Positions 8,100-16,484 are shown, numbered from the stretch's first letter. The stretch is DNA of 64,000 bases from Chroococcidiopsis sp. CCMEE 29 (GCF_023558375.1 NZ_CP083761.1:1167001-1231000), one strand, 5' to 3'. Notes: a model not told the origin generated them from the sequence alone. Program-made: numbers and translations.

Positions 8100-8822
8100 A
8101 TGCTGACATCGGCACAGAAGCAGTTAAAGGACATATTCTTTTGCCCAGAAGAATCTAACTTTTATGCATATTGCTTAGAGACATTAGTTCTAAATCATTG
8201 TATGGGGTCAGAATCCATTATTGAATTGGGTTCAGGAGATGGTAGTCCTGTCATTAAGTCATTGCTTAGAAGCAGATCTAATGGTGTAATTCATGGATTT
8301 GAACTCAATAAGTTAGCCTGTGAAGCCGCAAACTCCAAGATCCGAGAATATGGATTAAGTGAAAACTACATAATTCACAATCGCTCTTTTTTTGATTCAG
8401 TGCGACCTCAAGCCACATACCTGGTATCAAACCCCCCCTATTTGCCAGCATTAGACAACAAAATTTATCAACCACTATTGCATGGCGGTATAGATGGAAT
8501 CACAGTTACCAAAAAACTCTTGACCTTGGATTACGAAAATGTCTTAGTGATGGTTTCTAGTTATTCTAACCCGGAGGGTCTGATTGATTACGCCATTACA
8601 AAAAGTTACTACACCTCCAACTTTATCGTCTCACCTTTAACATTTGGATACTACAGTTCCGAGCCAAAGGTGAAAGACAGAATTTGGGAATTGCAAAAAA
8701 ACAATATGGCTTTTTGCTCAAACAATATCTATCTTTTAGCAGGAGTTTTGTTTACAAAAAGGCATAAAGCTAAAACAGATATATCTACTGAACTAGTACA
8801 AGTAATGAGATCTTTAGCTTAA
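8100..8822 (+). CDS. SAM-dependent methyltransferase with NPPY motif
   Basis: This 240-residue class I methyltransferase has motif I IELGSGDGSP (about residues 41-50) for S-adenosylmethionine, an acidic residue after the second strand (HGFELN), and the motif IV signature SNPPYLP. NPPY is characteristic of enzymes that methylate planar nitrogens: adenine or cytosine N-methyltransferases, or HemK/PrmC-type glutamine methyltransferases. No DNA-recognition domain is evident, so the substrate may be a protein or small molecule. The gene and its surroundings are noticeably richer in A and T than neighbouring genes, which hints at a different origin. It stands alone. Confidence 0.8.
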   Translation: MLTSAQKQLKDIFFCPEESNFYAYCLETLVLNHCMGSESIIELGSGDGSPVIKSLLRSRSNGVIHGFELNKLACEAANSKIREYGLSENYIIHNRSFFDSVRPQATYLVSNPPYLPALDNKIYQPLLHGGIDGITVTKKLLTLDYENVLVMVSSYSNPEGLIDYAITKSYYTSNFIVSPLTFGYYSSEPKVKDRIWELQKNNMAFCSNNIYLLAGVLFTKRHKAKTDISTELVQVMRSLA

Positions 8823-8839
8823 AACTCAGTAGTAAATAA

Positions 8840-8859
8840 GGGCGAATGGTTGTTCGCCC
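8840..8859. terminator. Stem-loop between convergent genes
   Basis: GGGCGAA (8840-8846) pairs with TTCGCCC (8853-8859) across a 6-base loop. It lies between convergent genes ending at 8822 and 8889 and may terminate transcription from both sides, although no T-run follows. Confidence 0.45.
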
Positions 8860-8888
8860 CACTCACTAACCATCCTCATTACCTATTA

Positions 8889-10007
8889 CTATTTAGCTGC
8901 TTGGTCTGCTTCTCTTGCCGATCGCACTACCGCTGCACCAGCGCGATCGCCCATTAACTTTTCTTGGTCATATCCTAGTACAAGTTCCCAGGCATCATTT
9001 GGGTACTGTTCTGCTAGTGGCAAAGCAACATCATCTATCATCCAGCGGCCGTGCCGTTCATCTTCTCTAATGTGCAGTTCCCAATAACCCATTGCAGCAT
9101 CGGACAGTCCCAACCGTTGTGCTGCTGCCAAATAGTTCCTATAAGCTGCTGGTCCTGCTACCTCAAAATACGTCAGCCCACCGTTATAGCGCAGGAAATA
9201 TCGCTTACGCTCAGTTACTAGGAAGTTATGATTAGCGGCAGCTAGCACTTCCCAAGGCACTAAATCAAAGTATGACTCTGGTTGAGTATGCATCCCAAAC
9301 TCGGTCAGCATCTGAGCAAAAAAGGTAGAGTGCTTACGGGACAAGCGACCATTACCGTACTCTTCTAGTAGCACCTTGGTCAGCGTTGACTGTATCTCAT
9401 TTGCCGCGCCACCTAGAATACGAGAAAGGCGGCTGCCTTCTACTAAGCCGTCGAAAGAACTGATCGCTAACACTCGGCGGTAGCCTGCTTCATTCATTTG
9501 CTCCCGTAAATAGCGACTGTCCTCAGATAAAGGGGGATCGAGGTCACGAGCGCTACGTTCAATCAGTGCTTGCTTAACAGCTGTAACATCTAATTGTTGG
9601 AGTGCTGCTGCGTCTAAGTGGGCCAGTTCCCACTCCTGCCAAGATGCTTCAATGCGATCGCGCACAGAGTGCAAGTATGCCGATCTCTCGTTGGTGTAGT
9701 GCCGCAGATCGTCATACCAAAATAGCTTAAGTCGGTTGATGCGATAAAGTGTCCGTTGGAGAAAGAAGTGTGCCTCGTCAGAATTGGATTCTGCTGTGTA
9801 TGCTTCTTGAATGGCTGTAGCGATCGCTTGTTCAAAATCAGTGGCAATTGAAGGGTCTGCATCTAGATCCTTGTCTAGATTTGACCTTTCGAGCAGTTGG
9901 ATGAATTGCTGCTCCGCTTCATTGTAGTTAATTGTTGCTAGTTTCTCTGTTGCTGTAATCCCTGCCTTAGCCTCAACGCCAGGGAATGTAACAATGTTGC
10001 TTTGCAT
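8889..10007 (-). CDS. Iron-containing redox enzyme, heme-oxygenase-like (HDO) family
   Basis: A 372-residue protein. Its C-terminal two thirds carry the pattern of heme-oxygenase-like diiron proteins: LLEEYGNGRLSRKHSTFF around the middle and ELHIREDERHGRWMIDD near residue 320, supplying the glutamates and histidines that bind two irons. The N-terminal 120 residues are helical and less distinctive. Family members with known function include oxidases and oxygenases that act on amino acids or fatty acids, but this subgroup is usually annotated only as an iron-containing redox enzyme. It is a single gene with a long upstream region. A second heme-oxygenase-like protein is predicted at 16.6-17.4 kb, without sequence identity I can see by eye. 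Confidence 0.78.
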   Translation of the reverse strand: MQSNIVTFPGVEAKAGITATEKLATINYNEAEQQFIQLLERSNLDKDLDADPSIATDFEQAIATAIQEAYTAESNSDEAHFFLQRTLYRINRLKLFWYDDLRHYTNERSAYLHSVRDRIEASWQEWELAHLDAAALQQLDVTAVKQALIERSARDLDPPLSEDSRYLREQMNEAGYRRVLAISSFDGLVEGSRLSRILGGAANEIQSTLTKVLLEEYGNGRLSRKHSTFFAQMLTEFGMHTQPESYFDLVPWEVLAAANHNFLVTERKRYFLRYNGGLTYFEVAGPAAYRNYLAAAQRLGLSDAAMGYWELHIREDERHGRWMIDDVALPLAEQYPNDAWELVLGYDQEKLMGDRAGAAVVRSAREADQAAK

Positions 10008-10250
10008 TTAATCTGTATTAACCGTGGATTATTCATTACCATTTTTGCTTTTGATTACAGTTCTTTACATCTACCCTAGAGGTAGATACCGTATGCACTT
10101 AAGAAAGCTGAATGTTGTAAAAGTAGTTGAATAATACAGATTAGGAGTCAGATAAATCCGTAGAATCAAGGTAGGGTGGGACTTGCCAGAACCCAGAAAG
10201 TTAACTAGTAGATTGTTTTTCATCTTAGCTAGCAGAGGAAAATTGAGTTT

Positions 10251-10721
10251 ATGGCAACTGAAAGCTCTCAAGTGGTAGGTTATGTTCCTAAGCCACTCTA
10301 TGACTGCCTGGAGCAGCTTAAAAATGAGCGTGGCTTACATTCTGTTTCTCAGGCTGTCAATGCTGTCCTAGAAGACTACTTTGGATTAGCTCCACACCAG
10401 ACCAAAATCAGCCAACCCCTGACACAATGCGTGGAGGATTTGAAAAGTGAAGTTGCTGATTTAAAAAAGCAGGTAGCAGAACTTCGGCAAAACCTCAGCA
10501 GCAATCAAATAAGTCAGCTTACCAGTTTAAAGAGTCCAAGCAAGTTGCTGAACCAACAGCAATTAGCTGAGCGATTGGAAGTTGAGCCGAGTGTCCTCAG
10601 CCAACACAAAACCGATGGCAAGGAGTTTACTGAGTGGTCCAGAAGTAAAGATCCAGAACATATCAGTTGGGAATATACAGAAAGCAGTATGTTTCGTCCA
10701 ATTGGAAGCCAGAAGCATTAA
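10251..10721 (+). CDS. Putative small DNA-associated coiled-coil protein
   Basis: A 156-residue protein. Residues 8-45 (VVGYVPKPLYDCLEQLKNER, then VSQAVNAVLEDYFGL) have the strand-helix-helix spacing of ribbon-helix-helix repressors. A heptad-like coiled coil follows (about 58-82, VEDLKSEVADLKKQVAELRQ), then a region LLNQQQLAERLEVEPSVLSQ that looks like a helix-turn-helix start. The C-terminal WSRSKDPEHISWEY is of unknown type. The overall layout suggests a small regulator or plasmid/phage-style accessory protein. It faces the pentapeptide gene head to head at the 3' ends, 15 bases apart. Confidence 0.6.
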   Translation: MATESSQVVGYVPKPLYDCLEQLKNERGLHSVSQAVNAVLEDYFGLAPHQTKISQPLTQCVEDLKSEVADLKKQVAELRQNLSSNQISQLTSLKSPSKLLNQQQLAERLEVEPSVLSQHKTDGKEFTEWSRSKDPEHISWEYTESSMFRPIGSQKH

Positions 10722-10735
10722 AAAATGATTTAGCT

Positions 10736-11104
10736 TTAAACCTTCCGCATGTTTCTACTGCTCGGTTCAAAACCAGGAGAAAACCGGGTGCTTTCGTCGT
10801 AACAAGCTCCTCTTAGATCAGCTGCATACAGCTTGGTATAGACTAGTCTTGCTTGCCGGAGATTAGCTTCATTCAGTTTCGCTCCACTCAGGTTAGCGCG
10901 AGTTAAGTTAGCTCCGGCTAGGTTAGCTCCACTCAAGTTAGATCCCCACATCTTGGCTTTGGCTAGATTTGCTCCACTCAAGTTGGCTCCCCATAGCTTA
11001 ACTCCAACCAAGTTGGCTCCAATTAGCTTGGCTTTGGCTAGATTTACTCCTGTGAAGTCTCTTTCCCCTGCAGCATAACGCCTCAACAGTTCTTCAGCAT
11101 CCAT
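10736..11104 (-). CDS. Pentapeptide repeat protein
   Basis: A 122-residue protein. After a short helical start (MDAEELLRRYAAGERDF) most of it is A(N/D)LxG-type pentapeptides in tandem (for example GANLSGANLAKAK and GANLTRANLSGA), the signature of a right-handed quadrilateral beta-helix. The tail (ACYDESTRFSPGFEPSSRNM) is the usual end cap in cyanobacterial members. The roles of such short proteins are mostly unknown; some mimic DNA or bind gyrase, but nothing here supports that specifically. Confidence 0.9.
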   Translation of the reverse strand: MDAEELLRRYAAGERDFTGVNLAKAKLIGANLVGVKLWGANLSGANLAKAKMWGSNLSGANLAGANLTRANLSGAKLNEANLRQARLVYTKLYAADLRGACYDESTRFSPGFEPSSRNMRKV

Positions 11105-11218
11105 GTTTGATTTCTATGTGCGATCGTAGCCCAACTCGATCTTGGCACCAAAATTCCTTTACAGCCAAAACAGTTGTGTTGCAAAAATGGGTGGTATTCT
11201 AGAGCTGTGTTTGAGTGA

Positions 11219-11596
11219 TTAAACCACCATACCTATATGGGCAGCGACAATATGCCAAGTTCCGCTAGAAGAAACAGCCCAAACGCGTGTGAAACGAAAG
11301 TCACCATTTGCAGGGCTGCCATTGTAACTACCGGACAATTGCATTCGGACTGAAACGATCGCCACCTCTCCATGGATTTGAATATGCTGCTCAGAAGGTT
11401 TCAACTCATGTATCTTAATCAAACCAGATTCATGGGCAGCTAGATCATCTTGTTTTCCTAATAATTCCCCGAGATGACTGGTGATGACAATTTCGGGGGC
11501 TAGTAGTTCATTCAAAACACTGACATCAGAAGCAAGCATTGCCTGCCTGAGCCGTTCTTCGGCGTTGATAATCTGAGCTTCAACTGTTTTATTCAT
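11219..11596 (-). CDS. NTF2-like / SnoaL-like (DUF4440-type) protein
   Basis: The product, from MNKTVEAQIINAEERLRQAM, has 125 residues and the cone-shaped NTF2 pattern: an N-terminal helix, ASDVSVLNELLAPEIVITSH, a central EQHIQIHGEVAIVSVRMQL strand, and the closing WHIVAAHIG. The frame is open upstream to 11662, but the internal ATG at 11596 follows GAAAG-rich sequence and gives the normal family length. Members are small enzymes or binding proteins with varied or unknown activity. The catalytic residues here cannot be assigned. Confidence 0.8.
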   Translation of the reverse strand: MNKTVEAQIINAEERLRQAMLASDVSVLNELLAPEIVITSHLGELLGKQDDLAAHESGLIKIHELKPSEQHIQIHGEVAIVSVRMQLSGSYNGSPANGDFRFTRVWAVSSSGTWHIVAAHIGMVV

Positions 11597-11754
11597 GGTG
11601 TTTCTTTCCTGAATATCAACAAACGAACTTGCCATCTTATCCGCGCCGAGGACTTGCGGCATAACAGTCGTGTTCAGCGGTTGTCAGAGAGTTTCGCAAT
11701 ACACCAAAGGACTGAGTAAATTCGCTCCAACACAGTTGTTGGGCTGTGCTTCTA

Positions 11755-12255
11755 CTACGACTTTTCAAGTCTAAAGAACAATATAGGATTCCCATTCACA
11801 ATTTTTTCTTCCGTCTTTCTCATTCCGAGTCTTGCCGCTACTTTTTGCGACTCAAGGTTTGGCGGATCGCAGCTTGCTACAAGATACTCATAACCAAGTT
11901 CATCAAAACCATACTCTAGTATTTTGGTTGCAGCTTCAGTAGCGTAGCCTTTTTTGAGCGCTTTAGGTAGCAAGGCATAGATTAACTGGGGCTGTTCTTC
12001 ATCAAAGAAATACCACAAACCAACAAATCCAATGGCTTCACTCTCACTATTTATCTTGATAAACCAAAGACCAAAACTTTCTTCTTCAAAGTACTTTCTG
12101 CTCTGTTTGAGCATTTCTTCAACCTGTTGCAAAGAAAAGATTTTGTCGTCACATAGATACTTCCTCACATAGGGATCAGTAAGAATCATATGGAGTGTGC
12201 TAACCTCACTCTCCAAAATCGGTTTCAAAATCAACCTCTGCGTTTCAAATATCAT
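11755..12255 (-). CDS. GNAT-family N-acetyltransferase (RimJ/RimL-like)
   Basis: A 166-residue protein with the RimJ/RimL type opening TQRLILKPILESEVSTLHMI, the central SEAIGFVGLWYF strand, and the acetyl-CoA loop region ALPKALKKGYATEAATKILE, where the Q/R-x-x-G-x-G/A pattern sits as K-K-G-Y-A. The end LESQKVAARLGMRKTEE is also standard. It would transfer an acetyl group from acetyl-CoA to an amine, which may be a ribosomal protein N-terminus or a small molecule. It has no close operon partner; the GST gene lies 228 bp upstream on the same strand. Confidence 0.88.
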   Translation of the reverse strand: MIFETQRLILKPILESEVSTLHMILTDPYVRKYLCDDKIFSLQQVEEMLKQSRKYFEEESFGLWFIKINSESEAIGFVGLWYFFDEEQPQLIYALLPKALKKGYATEAATKILEYGFDELGYEYLVASCDPPNLESQKVAARLGMRKTEEKIVNGNPILFFRLEKS

Positions 12256-12422
12256 ATGTAAGCTGCACTACCTATTCAGTATCCTTTTTTTTCAGACAGC
12301 CGTATTTTAATCACAATTGCCTTACCAATACCCTCAAAGCAACGTCTTGCAGATGACCTTACGCAACTTAATCTCTGATCCCAACAGGTAACTTTGCTGT
12401 ACCGTCCCCACCGAGATATGAA

Positions 12423-12448
12423 GCTGCTCAACGGGACCGTTGAGCAGC
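12423..12448. repeat. Perfect 12-bp inverted repeat downstream of the GST gene
   Basis: GCTGCTCAACGG and CCGTTGAGCAGC are separated by only GA, so the 26 bases form an almost perfect palindrome. It is 36 bp downstream of the GST stop codon on the minus strand. There is no T-run, so it may stabilise the 3' end of the transcript, act as a factor-dependent terminator, or be a protein-binding site. Confidence 0.7.
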
Positions 12449-12483
12449 TGCAACAAACTCTGCCACAGCATCGATCAACTTTG

Positions 12484-13173
12484 CTAGTCCGCTCCAACCG
12501 GGTTGCTGGGCTGCTGGGCAAGCATAGACAGATATGAGTCACGTTGTCTTAAAAGCGTAAGTAACTGTTGTGAGTAATTTTCTGCAAAAGCACTCTGGAT
12601 TGAAGGACGCTCCTCTAATGCTTGTCTCCAAGTTTTCACTTTAGGGGTGTCTGCAAAAACACCAAAGTCAGCGATCGCATCAAATGCATCAAAGTAGCGA
12701 AATATGGGAGCATAAGCGGCATCAACAAGTGAGAAGCTTTTGCCCATAAAATAAGGAGTCTCAAGGGATCGTTCAACCCAGGTGAACTTTTCAATCAATT
12801 CCTGGCGTTTCTGCTCGAAGGGCTCCTCGGTAGGCGCATTGAAAAAATTAGCCATTGCAACGAGAATACTGGACCCGAACTCGATCCAGGCGCGATGCTT
12901 TGCTTTTTCAAATGGGTCAAGTGGGTGAAGTGATCCAGGCGTCGTTTCGTCCAAATACTCGCAAATGACAGCCGATTCAAAGAGAACTTCAGCACCAACT
13001 TTCAGCAGGGGGACTTTTCCCAAGGGAGAAATTTGGCGAAACCAATCTGGCTTGTTGGCTAAATCGATATAGATTGTCTGGTGAGGAATGTCCTTTTCGA
13101 GCAATAAGATGACTGCGCGTTGTACGTAGGGACAAAGATGATGGCTCACCAGTTCTAGCTGTGGATTAGACAT
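12484..13173 (-). CDS. Glutathione S-transferase family protein
   Basis: A 229-residue protein with an N-terminal thioredoxin fold (SHHLCPYVQRAVILLLEKDI) and the glutathione-binding segment GKVPLLKVGAEVLFESAVIC, in which P and ES are the conserved contacts. The helical C-terminal domain follows (SLVDAAYAPIFRYFDAF is the usual D-containing N-capping motif). The CPY motif puts cysteine at the catalytic position, as in Omega, Lambda and dehydroascorbate-reductase types, so thiol transfer or reduction is likelier than classical conjugation. Glutathione-linked genes follow upstream on the same strand, so it probably belongs to a detoxification group. Confidence 0.9.
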   Translation of the reverse strand: MSNPQLELVSHHLCPYVQRAVILLLEKDIPHQTIYIDLANKPDWFRQISPLGKVPLLKVGAEVLFESAVICEYLDETTPGSLHPLDPFEKAKHRAWIEFGSSILVAMANFFNAPTEEPFEQKRQELIEKFTWVERSLETPYFMGKSFSLVDAAYAPIFRYFDAFDAIADFGVFADTPKVKTWRQALEERPSIQSAFAENYSQQLLTLLRQRDSYLSMLAQQPSNPVGAD

Positions 13174-13218
13174 AGCAACTGTGAATTGGTTAGGAAATAT
13201 GTCTACACTAACTATCTA

Positions 13219-13290
13219 TCAATACGTTGGAGACTGAAAACTCTGGGATTTAATGCCCAGAATCTGCTGCTCACGTTCAGCAATACTCAT
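13219..13290 (-). CDS. Possible 23-residue small ORF
   Basis: ATG at 13290 is preceded by AAGGAG at good spacing and opens a 23-codon frame (MSIAEREQQILGIKSQSFQS) ending TGA at 13219. It lies between the hydroquinone reductase and GST genes on the same strand. It may be a leader peptide, a truncated gene start, or chance. No family is recognised. Confidence 0.3.
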   Translation of the reverse strand: MSIAEREQQILGIKSQSFQSPTY

Positions 13291-13423
13291 AGGATGCTCC
13301 TTTATTCTTAAGCCTTCCTATCTATATTTGTTCTTGTCCCTTGTCACTGGCGAAAAACTTATGACACTAACCAACTTGCGAATCACATGCTTGACCGTCA
13401 CCCGCACCTGTGCCGGTTGCTGA

Positions 13424-14398
13424 TTAGATCTCTTGCACGAATCTTGAGTCGCGATCGTGCAGTTCGTCAAAATCGAGAATTGGACCCTTTGGCACAATTC
13501 GATTTGGATTAATCTCGGTCATACTCATGTAGTAGCCACGCTTGATCTGGTCTAGATTGCACGTCACTCTGAACTGGGGACGCTGATAGAGATCCTTGAG
13601 ATAATTCCACAGGTTCGGATAGTCGAGAAGTCGCCGCAAATTGCACTTAAAGTGACTGTAATACACACAGTCAAAGCGATACAGCGTTGTGAACAGACAA
13701 ATATCCGCTTCCGTCAGTTGAGTACCACATAAATAGTGCTGCTGACCTAGCACACTTTCCCATCGGTCTAACTGCTCGAAGAGTTCAGTCACGGCTGCTT
13801 CGTAAACAGCTTGCGAAGTGGCAAAACCAGCGCGATAGACACCCGCATTGATTGGCGTGTAGATTGCGTCGATTGTTTCATCAATCTTCTGTTGTAGATG
13901 GCGTGGATATAAGTCTATGTTCTGCGTTGCCAGTTCTGCAAACGCTACGTCAAACATCCGGATGATTTCCAGCGATTCGTTGTTAACGATCGTTTGACGT
14001 TGCCTGTCCCACAAGACTGGAACAGTGACTCGTCCAGTGTATTTGGGATCTGCTTTCACATAGATCTCTTGCAAATATTGAGCCTGATTGATCGAGTCAG
14101 GAATCGTTCCTGGCGCGTCAGAAAACATCCAGCCTTGGTCGCTCATAACCGAATCGACTATAGAGACTGAGATGGCATCATTCAATCCTTTGAGTTCTCG
14201 CATAATTAAGGTACGATGCGCCCACGGGCACCCCAAGGCAACGTAGAGGTGGTAGCGTCCGGCTTCTGCCTTAAACCCGCTCGATCCATCGGCGGTCACG
14301 TGATTTCGAAACGTTGTCGGCTTCGGCTTGTATTCACCGCTTTGATCCCGCTCACGCCAGCCGGTCGTCCATTTGCCTTCAATCATCATTCCTGTCAT
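13424..14398 (-). CDS. Glutathionyl-hydroquinone reductase (Xi-class GST)
   Basis: A 324-residue protein of the YqjG/PcpF type. The catalytic cysteine is in ALGCPWAHRTLIMRELKGL, which is nearly diagnostic for the family. The thioredoxin-fold partner motif VTVPVLWDRQRQTIVNNES and the C-terminal helical motif TEADICLFTTLYRFDCVYYS are present too. These enzymes use glutathione to reduce glutathionyl-hydroquinones, recycling quinones that have reacted with glutathione. The ATG at 14398 has AGGAGG six bases upstream, which fixes the start. The cysteine-type GST lies downstream and the VOC and cupin genes upstream on the same strand. Confidence 0.93.
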   Translation of the reverse strand: MTGMMIEGKWTTGWRERDQSGEYKPKPTTFRNHVTADGSSGFKAEAGRYHLYVALGCPWAHRTLIMRELKGLNDAISVSIVDSVMSDQGWMFSDAPGTIPDSINQAQYLQEIYVKADPKYTGRVTVPVLWDRQRQTIVNNESLEIIRMFDVAFAELATQNIDLYPRHLQQKIDETIDAIYTPINAGVYRAGFATSQAVYEAAVTELFEQLDRWESVLGQQHYLCGTQLTEADICLFTTLYRFDCVYYSHFKCNLRRLLDYPNLWNYLKDLYQRPQFRVTCNLDQIKRGYYMSMTEINPNRIVPKGPILDFDELHDRDSRFVQEI

Positions 14399-14465
14399 GA
14401 ATTCCTCCTAACCGTAATCGTGTCATCGTTCAGTTTTCAGGGGTAGAGAAAAGCCAGCCTCACGT

Positions 14466-14930
14466 TTAGTCATTCGTTATCATTGACACAAACTGCTTCA
14501 GCGATTGTGGCTCTGAAAAGGCAAGATATTTTGCCGCGAATGTTGGTGGTAGGAACTCTAGCAACTGTTGATTCTCAACCCAAACCTCAATCACACTGAA
14601 AAACCCTTTGCGATCGCACGTCTGGACGTGCCAACCTTCGCGCTTAGCAATTTGATGAATTTGCGCTTCAGAAGTCGAAACGGAGATCGCTGCATGAAAG
14701 GCGTTACAGCGGGAAGCTTGGGGATGGCAAGACAACCCAACCTCTCCACCGGGCTTAAGTTCTGTGCCTTGTGGAAATACCTCGATCATGGTTCCGTGGG
14801 GGTCAAAGGTCAGCGCAATGTAGCTGCCTTCATGATAGGGGAACCCAATCGCTTGTCCTTGACACAGTTCAGCCAAAACTTCAGCAACGTACTGCGGCTG
14901 ATTCGCCGCGATCGAAATGTGATGAATCAT
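14466..14930 (-). CDS. VOC-family (glyoxalase-like) protein
   Basis: A 154-residue protein starting MIHHISIAANQPQYVAEVLA, with a histidine at the first metal position, an E in TMIEVFPQG, a second half beginning CNAFHAAISV, and an E in SVIEVWVENQQLLEFLPP. This paired beta-alpha-beta-beta-beta pattern is the vicinal-oxygen-chelate fold, which binds a divalent metal. Members include glyoxalases, dioxygenases and thiol transferases. The substrate here is unknown. It sits between the cupin and hydroquinone reductase genes on the same strand. Confidence 0.82.
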   Translation of the reverse strand: MIHHISIAANQPQYVAEVLAELCQGQAIGFPYHEGSYIALTFDPHGTMIEVFPQGTELKPGGEVGLSCHPQASRCNAFHAAISVSTSEAQIHQIAKREGWHVQTCDRKGFFSVIEVWVENQQLLEFLPPTFAAKYLAFSEPQSLKQFVSMITND

Positions 14931-14982
14931 GGTAAAATTGCCTAACTCAGAATGAAAAATTCTTTGCTGCTCTAAAGCTCAC

Positions 14983-15432
14983 TTAACTGTCCAACGTTGG
15001 ATCGTAGGGTACAACCTTCTCCTGTTCGTTTGGATCGTTGCGAGCAGCCAGTACGTAAACAGGTTCTGTTGCGCTCAGATTCCGGGGCTGATGGGGAACG
15101 CCTGGGGGAGTAAAAACGAAATCCCCAGTTTCGCAGACTCGGCATTGCTTGAGTCCTTGCCCATAACAGACTTCGGCCCGACCCTTGAGCAGATAAATTG
15201 CCGTTTCGTGATCTGGGTGGAAATGTGGCTCGGCAGTTCCACCGGGAGCAATAATCACGAGATTCATCGAAATTCCTTTCGCACCCGTTGTGCTTGCAGA
15301 GATGCCGACAAAATGGGGCAATCGTTCGCAAGTCAGTGTTGCCGCATCAGGGCGCACAATCACGACCTCGGTTGGCTTTTGATCGAAGGGTTCACGGGTG
15401 TCAGGAGGATTGGCGGATGTATTTTCTATCAT
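14983..15432 (-). CDS. Cupin-domain protein
   Basis: A 149-residue protein with a single cupin barrel. Motif 1, AEPHFHPDHETAIYLLKGRA, has the two histidines and glutamate that bind metal, and motif 2 follows as GDFVFTPPGVPHQPRN with the final histidine. Small cupins of this kind are often dioxygenases, isomerases or metabolite-binding proteins. SD-like GGAGAG lies upstream of the ATG. It is the first gene of the minus-strand series running through VOC, hydroquinone reductase and GST, so it may be co-expressed with them. Confidence 0.88.
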   Translation of the reverse strand: MIENTSANPPDTREPFDQKPTEVVIVRPDAATLTCERLPHFVGISASTTGAKGISMNLVIIAPGGTAEPHFHPDHETAIYLLKGRAEVCYGQGLKQCRVCETGDFVFTPPGVPHQPRNLSATEPVYVLAARNDPNEQEKVVPYDPTLDS

Positions 15433-15743
15433 GAGGTACTCTCCTTCGAGATGATGTGAGATCAGTACAATTCAGCTTCACAATTGCGTAAGAATGAGTT
15501 GAATGAACAGAGATCGCTCTACCGTATTGATTTCCATGATGAGTGAATGACCATTATGCAAATTGAATCTTGGCTCATGCCATTTTTGCCATGAGCAATT
15601 GTTAGGGCGTGTCTGTAAACTACAAAATCTATGATTCTGAGCTTTTGATGATTACTTCAGGATTACGTCTTTCTTTTTCTGAAAAATCCTAATTTCTTAA
15701 AATCTTTGACAAAATCAACCAATTAGGCTAAGTCCATGAATGA
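15433..15743. other. Intergenic region between the cupin and DUF3574 genes
   Basis: About 310 bases without a convincing gene. It contains an imperfect inverted repeat (GCTCATG...CATGAGC around 15570-15597) and should hold the promoter for the minus-strand cupin series. No transposase fragment or RNA gene is recognised. Confidence 0.5.
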
Positions 15744-16214
15744 TTAGAAAGATACGCACGATTGCTCATCAACACGCAGCACGGATTGTTGTTGAAACAT
15801 GCTTATATATGCCTGTCGGATTTGTTGAATTCTTCTGTTACTGTCGCTGTTGAAAGGATAAAGCAATATCAAGAGCTTCGACCCCTCTTTGAGGACTGTT
15901 TCACTTGAGTCCTGGAATTGACCTGTGCCAGTTAACAAGGTCAGCCCATCAGGAAAAAGGGGTGTAACTTCACTGTCTATGAAGAACTGAAATTCTTCTT
16001 CACTCACCACTGAGCCGTCTGGCTTTGATAAACCAAAAAATAGCTCGGTTCTAGAAAAATTCTCTCCATTCAACTGATTCTTACAAAAGCCATGCTTGCT
16101 AATAGCCTCTTGGTCGGGATGTTGAGCTGAAACACCTATTGCCAATGCACAGTTCAAGACTAGCCCGGTGGCTAAAGAGATGCCTAATATGGTGTGGCGC
16201 ATTTTGAATTTCAT
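15744..16214 (-). CDS. DUF3574 domain protein, secreted
   Basis: From MKFKMRHTILGISLATGLVL the product has 156 residues with a clear signal peptide (hydrophobic core about 10-30, cleavage likely after GVSA). The mature part has the DUF3574 pattern: SRTELFFGLSKPDG, VTPLFPDGLTLLTGTGQF and LKEGSKLLILLYPF. The domain is of unknown function and is usually periplasmic or extracellular. The frame is open a few codons upstream; the ATG at 16214 places the basic residues correctly before the signal core. Confidence 0.82.
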   Translation of the reverse strand: MKFKMRHTILGISLATGLVLNCALAIGVSAQHPDQEAISKHGFCKNQLNGENFSRTELFFGLSKPDGSVVSEEEFQFFIDSEVTPLFPDGLTLLTGTGQFQDSSETVLKEGSKLLILLYPFNSDSNRRIQQIRQAYISMFQQQSVLRVDEQSCVSF

Positions 16215-16384
16215 GATTAGCTCCAATGCATAAATTGCTACAGTAAACCTCTTGCACCGCAGCTACGGTATTGCCAGTAAGTAGGTCTCTAATCAACGTC
16301 ATCAAGTAATAAATTTCGTTCTACACGCAGACACGATCGCTCCTCATCATTTTGATGGCTAATCCAGGCGATCGTGCCTGCCTA

Positions 16385-16484
16385 GGTTGTATTGCAAAAA
16401 ATTAGAGAAGCACTACCTACCGTGTTGAAGTATCTGTACTACAACTCTAGTGCTAACGTTTGAAAAAAGTTTTGTAACACAACC
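16385..16484. repeat. MITE-like repeat, copy 1
   Basis: A 100-bp block beginning GGTTGTATTGCAAAAAATT and ending TTTTGTAACACAACC. The ends are inverted repeats of each other (GGTTGT-TTGCAAAA type), and the interior (CACTACCTACCGTGTTG...) aligns loosely with a second copy at 17374-17471. It carries no coding capacity. Confidence 0.6.

Noticed and set aside
12276-12542. An 88-codon minus-strand frame overlapping the end of the GST gene
   Set aside because: It overlaps the GST C-terminus in another frame and has an unnatural, cysteine- and arginine-rich composition.
15595-15650. AGGGCGTGTCTGTAAACT, which looks like an IS end
   Set aside because: No inverted partner or transposase fragment was found within reach.
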